Below are positions 1 to 7,150 of a stretch of 12,826 nucleotides of DNA, one piece after another. The position numbers and the translations under genes were made by a program. This DNA comes from Russula earlei (Eukaryota; Basidiomycota; Agaricomycetes; Russulales; Russulaceae). Numbering within the stretch: position 1 is the stretch's first letter; every line of letters starts with the position of its first letter. The DNA lies in the NCBI GenBank assembly GCA_025769875.1, contig JAGFNK010001218.1:1-12826 (forward strand), read 5' to 3'. The notes beneath the pieces are model-generated. The model searched no databases and was not told the origin of the DNA. It saw nothing but the letters and a program-made list of their open reading frames with translations.

Positions 1-202
1 TGACCAGTTCTTATAGTGACAAGGGACAGTGAGTACCACCCGAGAGCAATGCACAGTGCTGTGATGGCACCTTGAAAACACATGGTTTCAAATGTGCGCT
101 ATTATACCATGTGCGTGTGTGTTTCTTTTTTTTTCTTTTCTTTCATTTATATGACAGTTCTCACTCAGATGTTGTCATGAAACAGGTAATGCAACTTGAC
201 AG

Positions 203-582
203 GAGCTGTTTGAGGTGCTCAGGATCCTGCAGCCTGCTGGGGATGGGCAAGACACTGCTCACACAGGCAGTGGTGCATCACATGGACTGCAAGTTCATTC
301 ATGTGTCCGGGTCCAAGTTGGTGCAGAAGTGCATCATTGGCAAGGGTTCCCACATGGTGTGCAAGTTCTTTGTCATTGTGGGCAAGCATGCACTGAGCAT
401 CATCTTTGTGGATGAAATCGCCTCTATTGGGAGCTCGCATGGAGTGGGTCTGGTGGTGGTGACTCAGAGGTGCAGTGCATGATGCTTGAGCTGTTGAATC
501 AGCTTGATGGATTCGGATTGGCACAATTCATGGTGACATGGCATGGCTTGGACATGGTGATGGCACTGCCCCCTCCCCTCCC
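203..582 (+). pseudogene. Decayed fragment of 26S proteasome ATPase subunit 8 (Rpt6/Sug1)
   Basis: Rpt6 is one of six AAA+ ATPases in the base of the 26S proteasome that unfold substrates. Translated pieces follow the family in order: [11 protein letters not shown] (203 on), then GKTLL of Walker A (about 246-260), [18 protein letters not shown], Walker B SIIFVDEI (396-419), [10 protein letters not shown] and MLELLNQLDGF (about 443-513). A weak match to the MATNR...LDILDPALL segment reaches about 580. It is non-functional: about eight codons before the P-loop GKT are missing, there is a frameshift near 240 (frame 2 to 0) and another near 440 (0 to 2), and the N- and C-terminal thirds are absent. 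Most replacements (R to H, R to C, A to V, A to T, T to M, E to K) are what C-to-T change, often at CpG, would give. Rpt6 is chosen over other Rpt paralogs from remembered family motifs. It may be a captured gene fragment or an old degenerate copy. Confidence 0.82.
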
Positions 583-1389
583 ACCCCACTTTCTGCTGTG
601 CGTGACAGGTATTGTGGCTTGTGGATTGCAGCATCGGTGGACCACATCAATGCAGTGCTGCAGTGGATGTTGACCAAGCTGCTCGCAGGCTGATAGCTCT
701 AGCATGACCTGATCATGCTCATGCCATATGATGCTGAGCTCACCAGCATGGATCCTGCCTCCACGAGGTGGCAGCGCTGCTGTAGCACAAAGTTCTGGTG
801 AGGGTGCCGCTGCTGCTGCCCATGTGGGTGAGGGCATGGGCATTGGAGTGAAAGTCACTTCAAGCATAGGCGGTGGTATGCAGATGATGCCAATGGTGAC
901 AATGATGGAGATGGTGGTGAGGCATGTGTTGGTGGCTGTGATGCACCAAGTGTGCAAGCTGTTCTTTCTCATGGGATGGCAACAGCTTGACATGTTGGCT
1001 GACATGACTGTCAGGGGCGGCGTGGATGTGATGACACCTGTGGAGGCAGGCAAGGTTGCAATTGCATATGACATGCTTTTCAACCTCGCATGGGAATGTA
1101 ATATTTATGGATGTAATTCACTTCCTGCTAAATAAATATAAGATTTGCATAAATCAATGTTAGTGTTGTCTGGATCCCTGTTAACTGGGCTTTGCTTTCC
1201 CCTGGACAGAGCTAGAGTGCATGTGCTGTGCACTGTGGCTGAGCAGAGCTGGTTAACCTGGGCCGGGCTCCATGTGATGTGGAACTTGGGCTCAAGGGCA
1301 TAAACAGGTGGTTGCCTGTTGGTGCTGTGGAAATCAATCCTCTGCCTCCAACCACCATCCTCTGCTCCTACTGAACAGTCCAGTTTCTC
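583..1389. other. Region without a recognisable gene
   Basis: Short open frames occur on both strands (for example 728-1135 plus, 499-1083 minus), but their translations are runs of M, V, G, H and C that come from a TG/CA-rich, CpG-poor sequence, and I match none to a family. It may be further decayed Rpt6 flank or other degraded repeat DNA. AT-rich sequence with AATAAATATA lies near 1131-1141. From 1142 to 1389 I see no gene. The 5' terminus of the downstream Helitron should fall in or before this stretch, but a TC-starting Helitron end cannot be placed by eye. Confidence 0.5.
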
Positions 1390-1396
1390 TATAAAG
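1390..1396 (+). promoter_or_regulatory. TATA box of the Helitron Rep gene
   Basis: TATAAAG stands about 165 bp upstream of the ATG at 1557. A start some 30 bp downstream would give a leader containing one candidate 5'-UTR intron. Called from sequence and position only. Confidence 0.5.
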
Positions 1397-1495
1397 TGAG
1401 TCCCTCACCTTCTGGACATGCTGGATATTTTTTTAAATATGTATTTTCAGCCACTCACAACCCTTCAACTTCCACCCTTTTCAACAATCAACAAG

Positions 1496-1551
1496 GTATG
1501 TTTACTACATTTTAATTAATGCAGTGTTGATAGTCCTGTTTTGTTTATTAG
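1496..1551 (+). other. Candidate 5'-UTR intron of the Helitron gene
   Basis: It has donor GTATGT (1496-1501) and acceptor TTAG ending at 1551, leaving CCCCC directly before the ATG at 1557. A shorter choice using GCAG ending near 1524 is possible. Size and donor match the coding introns downstream. Confidence 0.4.
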
Positions 1552-1823
1552 CCCCCATGTCTGGCACTCCTCCCACCTCTCCTCAATGATCTCAGGCTGC
1601 TGCACATCAAGCTGAGCATGCCGGTCGCACTTTGGGCAGTCCTGAACAGCATAGGATGCCTGCTGGCTCCTCAACTGCCAGACAACCTGTTCAATTTCAA
1701 GGACAAGTCTATCATCACTTACCAGCTAATTTGGCTGCTCAAGTGGCTGCCCTTCAACCAATGGCTGCTCCTCCACAACATCATAGACAAACTTCTGCCA
1801 CTTCTCTTCTTGCCCCTCCTCCT

Positions 1824-1886
1824 GTGAGTCAACTTTATCTCAAATTATACATTTATAATAATTTTATCAATGAATATGTGTTGCAG
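1824..1886 (+). other. Intron 1 of the Helitron gene
   Basis: 63 bp, donor GTGAGT, acceptor TTGCAG. It joins codons in phase 0 (Pro | Ile). Confidence 0.72.
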
Positions 1887-2117
1887 ATTATTACAAGGTC
1901 CCATTCTGCTGCTCCTGGCTCTGGCTCTGGCACTGCTGCTGCTTCTATCTATGGATCTCACTCTGGCTCTGTTTCCACTCCTGATCTTGCTATTAACCCC
2001 CCCTTTCCTCTTCCTCATCCTAACAGGCAGTATCAGTATTTGCCAGCTGACTTGGCTGCTCAGCTTGCTGCTCTTCCTCTTCCTCCACAGCCAAGAGGTC
2101 AGCATGTCCCTGCCCCT

Positions 2118-2168
2118 GTAAGTTTTCATTATCTATATCTATATTATTTCTAACTTTTAACACTGTAG
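2118..2168 (+). other. Intron 2 of the Helitron gene
   Basis: 51 bp, donor GTAAGT, branch-like CTAAC at 2150-2154, acceptor TGTAG. Phase 0. This is the best-formed of the three introns. Confidence 0.75.
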
Positions 2169-2288
2169 GCTATTATAACTGCCCCTATTTATTCTAGCCC
2201 TTCTATGTCATGATTTTCCCTTCCAGTTCCTCATGCACAGAATGCAGGTCATCACATTCCTGCCCCTATAAATTTTCCTGTGAATCTG

Positions 2289-2326
<38 letters not shown>

Positions 2327-2458
2327 CCCTTCCCCTTCCCCTTCCTTCCCCTTCCCCTTCCCCTTCCCCTTCCCCTTCCCATTCCCCTTCCCCTTCCCCT
2401 TCCCCTTCCCCTTCCCCTTCCCCTTCCCCTCCCCTTCCCCTTCCCCTTCCCCTTCCCC
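2289..2458 (+). repeat. Hexanucleotide microsatellites (GCTCCT)n and (CCCCTT)n inside exon 3
   Basis: Repeats of CTGCTC (about 2290-2325) pass into about 130 bp of CCCCTT/CCTTCC repeats (to about 2458), almost pure pyrimidine on this strand apart from one A near 2381. Because both units are 6 bp the frame is kept; they encode alternating Ala-Pro, then Phe-Pro, then Ser-Pro dipeptides. Confidence 0.9.
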
Positions 2459-2534
2459 ACCTCCTCCATCCTCTGCTCCTCCAAGTCCTCCTCCTTATCC
2501 TCATGCGCAAGTTTTTCCAGAAGATCCCTTGCCT

Positions 2535-2586
2535 GTAAGCTTCTATTCTTTAAAGGGAAAAAATATATACTTAATAGATATTATAG
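2535..2586 (+). other. Intron 3 of the Helitron gene
   Basis: 52 bp, donor GTAAGC, acceptor TATAG ending at 2586. The later CAG at 2591-2593 would put exon 4 in the wrong frame, so TAG at 2584-2586 is preferred; it restores the frame that reads into CPFC...ALHWLDE. Confidence 0.65.
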
Positions 2587-2867
2587 CATCCAGATATGAG
2601 CCAACCTATGCTGCCACCTCCTCAAGCCATGCCCATTGCATGACATCCTTTTGATCCCACATGGGCTATTCATGATCTTGAAGGCATGAACATTCAATGC
2701 CCTTTCTGCAAGGCACTCCATTGGCTAGATGAGCACCTTGCCAACTCATCTCAAAGGACTCCTAAGTTTGGCATGTGTTGCTTGAGTGGCAAGATTGCCC
2801 TTCCATCCATTCACCCATGTCCTCCTGAGCTTCACCACCTTCTCACTGGCCAAGATCCTATTTCTAA

Positions 2868-2965
2868 GGCCCCTTTTACCAACCGGGAATTCTTGAATCT
2901 TGAACTTGAACTTGGATTTCAGGATTTTCCAGGAGTGACAGGAGTGACAGGAGTGATGTAAGTGA
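2868..2965 (+). repeat. Left terminal inverted repeat of the MITE
   Basis: 98 bp; pairs with 3322-3419 with two mismatches (near 2886 and 2921). Confidence 0.9.
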
Positions 2966-3321
2966 TATGATGTATATAATAAATTAATATGCATTTTTTT
3001 ATGTTGTCATTTGCATATTTGCATATATGGGGTTACACATGATGTGTCAGCATCAAACTCAGAGTCAAGCAGTCTGACTGGAGCTCAACATCTGGGTGCT
3101 TGCAGCCCCATTTTCACCAGAGCTGCACATACAAAATGTGCACAAAGATGTGCACCCACACATTGGTGACACATATTCTGCCTTAATGACATGCTTGCAA
3201 TACCCTACTTGGAAGGAGTGGAAGGAAGGGTTAGAAAATATTTTACATATCACATGTAAACCCAGCAAATCACACTGAGAAATAACTCATATGTGAAATA
3301 GACTCATATTAGTTTATTATG

Positions 3322-3419
3322 TCACTTACATCACTCCTGTCACTCCTGTCACTCCTGGAAAATCCCGAAATCCAAGTTCAAGTTCAAGATTCAAGAATTC
3401 TCGGTTGGTAAAAGGGGCC
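3322..3419 (-). repeat. Right terminal inverted repeat of the MITE
   Basis: Reverse complement of 2868-2965; ends in GGGGCC and is followed by the TAA duplication. Confidence 0.9.
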
Positions 3420-3422
3420 TAA

Positions 3423-4033
3423 AGCATTTTGCCTTTATATTCGCTCCTACAACAATGCTTTGGCCTTTACCTCAGTGGGAAGACAGGTGGATCATTCTGT
3501 GAATCAGGGAGGACATGGGCCTTGGGTCTTCAAGCTGCATGGGGAACTTATTCATAGGATTGGGTCTCTTTTGCCACCAGAGAGGCCTGATGCTGCCCCT
3601 TCTTATGCACAGCTTTACATCTATGACCCTAGCATGGCCCTCAATGTGTGCATGGCCCATCAGGCCAACTCTAGATTGAGTCAAGGCACCATGCAGACTC
3701 TTCAGGACATGCTTTATCACTCTCATGCTGCTGTTCAGAAGTTCAAGCAGGCTTATGAGTTGACTCAACACCTTCCTAGAGAGCAAGACTGCACTCTCTC
3801 ACTTCACTTTGATGCTGCATATGATAGGTGTCGCTATAATTCCCCTGATGCTGCCATCAATGAGATTGCAGTTATCATTCCAGGTGAAGGAGATCAAATC
3901 AAGGACTCACAGGACATCATCTTGAGCCTTAGGGATGGCCATCTAAAGCGCATCTCTGACATCCATCCTGTTTACCCCTCACTCAGATATGTCCTCTTTT
4001 TTCCCACTGGCCAGCTAGGATGGTTCCCCAACA
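3423..4033 (+). pseudogene. Helitron Rep/helicase, second coding segment (between MITE and solo LTR)
   Basis: This is the direct continuation of exon 4 in the same frame: RSYNNALAFTS, GPWVFKLHGELIHRIGSL, AQLYIYDP, then YNSPDAAINEIAVIIPG, DIILSLRDGHLKRI, HPVYPSLRYVLFFPTG and GWFPN. These are the conserved blocks that precede the Rep catalytic domain in fungal and plant Helitron proteins. No stop codon lies inside this segment. It is cut after GWFPN by a solo LTR; codons continue at 4979 with IPYQDVEDG. CpG is almost absent (about three in 610 bp) and most arginines use AGA/AGG. Confidence 0.88.
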
Positions 4034-4973
4034 TGTCAAGACTCACTGTTGAACTATCCAGTTCAAGAGCAAGGGATAAGCTCAGAGACGAGTCGATAGA
4101 CATCCAAGACAGCGTGGGCAAGGAGTAGAGTCCAGAGTAGTAACAAGTACCAGAGAGGCACTGTTACTGTGAGAGTCGAGCAGTTACACAGAGAAGAGGC
4201 CAGAGTAGTCACAAGGGGGCGGTCCTTAAAGGAGTACCCCAGGAATGGAGAGTGCCGTAAACAAATGGACAGTCTGAGGACTGTCCGCTACTTTATTGAG
4301 CGCTTATATACTACAAGAGAACTGCTAAATGGAGAACAAGTCATAACCTTGTTATCAAGCACAATAGAGTGCTGAGTAAGAAGTCGGAGTGCGCTTACTG
4401 AGCATGCTCAGTCATGCTCAGTAAGCTGCTGAGTAAGAGCTTTCATTGTCCACGTGTTTGCTGATCTAGTGCACGTGCGAGCACCTGATTCATTTCCTGT
4501 TAGTTAGTTTAGGGCCGGTCATTTGAGGACTTGGAGTTTGGTTAGGGAATAGTGTTATCTTATAAGGCCCTTATATAGCTCTACTAGGGTCCTTAGAGTC
4601 GACCCTAATACTTCTATTAAGGTCCTTAGTATTGCCTTATAGTTCATTCTTCAGTTATTAGAGTTGGTCTAATAACGCTTTGTAGAGTCTTTGATGCCAG
4701 GTTAGTACCCATTGTAGAGCACCTAGAGTCATCCTAAAGGGTCCCTAGAAGGGCCCTAATACTGTCCTTTATTGTTAGAAGGGTTGCCATTAAGTGGGGC
4801 TTGCTGTATGTCGATTGTGCTGAGAATCGCTTGCGCAACAATGCACACGCGATATTGTGGACACCTCTACTCACCCCTTTTGCTCGTGTGAACAGGGTGA
4901 CACCATAGAGGCTGGGTTTCCTCCTATAAGGAAGGGTCCTTCAAGGGCCCTCTCTGGAGAATGGTTCATGACA
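4034..4973 (-). mobile_element. Solo LTR, copy A (940 bp, minus sense)
   Basis: The ends are TGTCA...TGACA and a 5-bp CAACA duplication flanks it (4029-4033 and 4974-4978), so it is a complete single LTR left after recombination. Minus strand is taken as sense: there TATATAAG (complement of 4303-4310) is followed about 36 nt on by AGACTGTCCA, and the LTR ends GTCTTGACA, the same order as in the element at 10730. The sense start TGTCATGAACCA also matches that element's start TGTTACGAACCA. It interrupts the Helitron gene; removal restores the frame (F-P-N-I-P). The 68-codon open frame within it is fortuitous. Confidence 0.9.
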
Positions 4974-6448
4974 CAACATCCCTTACCAAGATGTTGAAGA
5001 TGGCCCTACTCCAAATGCAAATAGGTGCATCTCTTTGGCTCAATTCCTTTGCTATCACCTTCATATTTGCCCTCATATAATTGACTCCAATCACATCTTC
5101 CTCTCTGGCATGCTCTTTCAAGATTATGTCTGTGAGGCTTGGGCCATTGCAGAGCAGAGCCGCCTCAACTTTATTAAGAGGAATAAAGGCAAGCTCAGGG
5201 TGGAGATCTATAAGGGTCTGGCAGATGCTGTTGCTGCTAATGTTGATGTTGACAGACACCAACTAGGCAAGAGATTTATCCTTCCCTCCAGCTTCTCTGG
5301 CAGCACCAGAAATATGCAGCAGCATCTCCAAGATGCCTTGGCCATCAACCACTTCTATGGTGGAGGTGACCTCTTTATCACCATGACTGCCAATCCTCAG
5401 TGGCCTGAGGTTCACTCTGCTCTTCTCCCTGGCCAGACTGCCAATGAGTGCCCTGACTTGGTGGTCAGAGTCTTTCATGCCAAGCTCAAGTCCCTTATCA
5501 AGGACATCAGGGCTGGCATTCTGGGTGCTTGGGCAGCTCACCTTTACACCATAGAGTTCCAGAAGAGAGGCCTCCCCAATGCCCATATCATTGTCTTCTT
5601 TCAGCCCCACTCCAAGTTGTACACCCCTGACCAGATTGACAGTCTCATGTCTTCTGAGTTTCTAGAAGACCATCCTGAGCTGCTTGAACTCATCAAGAAG
5701 TTCATGGTTCACAGGCCCTGTGGCAACCAGAACAGGAATTCTCCTTGCATGGTGGATGGCTCATGTTCCAAGGGCTTCCCTAAGCCCTTTAGGGAGGAGA
5801 CTTCTGTTACTGAGGACTCTTATGCATGCACCAGGAGGAGGGACACTGGCCACACTCATCTCATCAGTGGCAAGGAGATCACAAACCAATGGGTGGTCTG
5901 CCATTCTCATATCTCATCTGGAAGTACAGGTGCCATATCAATGTGGAGTCTGTTGCCTCAGTCAAGGCTCTCAAGTACATCTACAAGTATGTCTACAAGG
6001 GCCATGACAGGACCACCATGGCATTTGGCAGGTGCATGGATGAGGTCAAGCTTTACTTGGATGCAAGATACATCAGCAGCTGTGAGGCTGTATGGAGGCT
6101 CTTTCTCTTTGAGCTACAGGAGCAGGTTCCAAATGTGGTGCACCTTCAAGTCCACCTTCCTTGGCAGCAGGGAGTTGTCTACAATCCTGAGGATGACAGG
6201 CCAGTTCAGGAGGAGGAGAAGCCCACCACACTTACTGGATGGTTTCAGGCCAATGCTGCTGCTCCAGAGGGCTCTCACATTCTGGATCTTCTCTACCAAG
6301 ACTATCCCTCCAAGATGGTCTGGAACAAAAGCACTCATAGGTGGACTCCTAGGAGTAAGGGCTTTGCTATTGGGAGGATGTTTCATGCTCACCCTACTTC
6401 TGGAGAGCACTTCTACCTGCGCCTCCTTCTCACCTCTGTCAAGGGTGC
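4974..6448 (+). pseudogene. Helitron Rep domain segment (HUH/Y2 region), frameshifted
   Basis: Coding resumes at 4979 (IPYQDVEDG, after the duplication) and runs SLAQFLCYHLHI, SNHIFLSGMLFQDYV, AEQSRLNFI, LRVEIYKGLADA, the DLFITMTANPQWPE block, then EFQKRGLPNAHIIVFF (HUH motif 2) near 5578-5586. A one-base loss (or two-base gain) near 5896-5905 moves the frame from 1 to 0; there it reads YLIWKYRCHINVE, then the paired tyrosines in KYIYKYVYKGHDR (Tyr codons 5976 and 5988), DEVKLYLDARYISS, LQVHLPWQQ, and FYLRLLLTSVKGA, where the next LTR is inserted. Family role: strand cleavage and joining in rolling-circle transposition. The first histidine of the HUH pair is Asn here, and the helicase half is not in the window. 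Not functional in this copy. Confidence 0.9.
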
Positions 6449-6782
6449 TGTCAAGACTCACTGTTGAAATATCCAGTTCAAGAGCGAGGGGTAAGTTTGA
6501 AGACGAGTCGGTAGACGTCCAAGACAGTGTGGGCAAAGAGCAGAGTCCAAAGCAGTATCAAGTACCAGAGAGGTACAGTTACTGGTAGAGTAGAGCAGGC
6601 ATGCAGGGAAGTAGCCAGGGTGGTCACAAGGGGATGGTCCTTAAAGGAGTATCCCAGGAATGGAGAGTGCTGTAAACAAATGGACAGTCTGAAGACTGTC
6701 CGTTACTCTTATTGAGCGCTTATATACTACAAGAGAACTGCTAAATAGGGAACAAGTCATAACCTTGTTATCAAGCACAATA
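6449..6782 (-). mobile_element. LTR copy B, first part (U5/R side, minus sense)
   Basis: It begins TGTCAAGACTCACTGTTGAA and is colinear with 4034-4366 of copy A over its whole length (334 versus 333 bp) with scattered substitutions. The predicted host duplication is GGTGC (6444-6448); its partner must lie beyond the window. On the minus strand it keeps TATATAAG (complement of 6719-6726) and the AGACTGTCCA start segment. It is split at a TA (6781-6782) by a TIR element and continues at 9863. Confidence 0.88.
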
Positions 6783-6810
6783 CTGTATCAGGTCGGCTAG
6801 TTGGCCACCT

Positions 6811-7150
6811 AAACCAATGCAATGCCTTATGGGAGCTGAGAACATATTTTGAATGTTTTGAGGGATTAGAAGGGTGGACAAATATCTTAGGATGATGCTA
6901 TAAGACAGCCATAATTTTAGAGTGCATTGTTGTCATGCTATGAATATTTTTGCGAGGCAACTGCCAAACAGAGAAAATCGACGATCTTGGCCACCCGTGG
7001 GAATCCTTGCCATTGACTCCTACCCCCTACTCCAGAATGCTTTTTTTTTCTTTCTTTCTGAATGTTCTAGTGCATCGATTTGCTTCAAACTTTGGGAGCA
7101 TATCAATATGTAAGTAGTCTTACAATATTTCAAGTATTTGTGGTATCTGA
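6811..7150. other. Left non-coding part of the TIR element
   Basis: No convincing gene. It holds a T-rich run near 7040-7053 and AT-rich sequence, with one GGCCACC-type subterminal motif near 6990. Confidence 0.5.

Larger units (their letters stand above)
1557..2867 (+). pseudogene. Helitron Rep/helicase, N-terminal exons 1-4 (broken by three TGA codons)
   Basis: Exons are 1557-1823, 1887-2117, 2169-2534 and 2587 onward; every junction is phase 0, which supports the model. The start is the ATG at 1557 (MSGTPPTSPQ). The first three exons encode a Pro/Ala/Gln-rich tail with an Ala-Pro run and a long Phe-Pro run in exon 3. Exon 4 gives the usual entry to fungal Helitron proteins: a C-x-x-C pair (CPFC), ALHWLDE, FGMCC and PPELHHLLTG. 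In-frame TGA codons at 1587, 2211 and 2641 stop translation; each could have been CGA (Arg) before CpG deamination. The reading frame is cut at 2867 by a MITE and continues at 3423. As it stands the copy is dead. The family assignment rests on exon 4 and on the later Rep domain; the tail alone is not diagnostic. Confidence 0.75.
2868..3419. mobile_element. 552-bp MITE, PIF/Harbinger-like (3-bp TAA duplication)
   Basis: Both ends begin GGCCCCTTTTACCAACCG. The inverted repeats are about 98 bp (2868-2965 and 3322-3419) and differ at only two positions. TAA lies on each side (2865-2867 and 3420-3422). A TWA duplication with ends starting GG fits the PIF/Harbinger superfamily. No transposase is visible: the roughly 350-bp centre has only 60-67 codon frames on each strand, so it is non-autonomous. 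The insertion splits the Helitron gene exactly; removing element plus one TAA gives back the continuous reading S-K-A-F-C. The inner part of each arm holds three copies of a GGAGTGACA-type 9-mer. Confidence 0.9.

Noticed and set aside
499..1083. 194-codon minus-strand open frame
   Set aside because: It overlaps the degraded Rpt6 region; its composition (runs of T, P, M, C, H) reflects the TG/CA bias of the other strand and it matches no family.
1142..1389. Helitron 5' terminus
   Set aside because: Helitron ends have only a short TC start and no target duplication; without other copies no position can be defended.
2941..2957. CRISPR-like short repeats (GGAGTGACA units)
   Set aside because: They are contiguous 9-bp units in the MITE terminal repeat, with no spacers.
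3065..3278. 60-67 codon frames inside the MITE as a transposase remnant
   Set aside because: They are open on both strands, too short, and carry no DDE or Myb-like motif that I can see.
4169..4375. 68-codon frame, with a similar one at 6527-6715
   Set aside because: Both lie within LTR copies A and B and run antisense to the LTR; they are shadows of repeat sequence.
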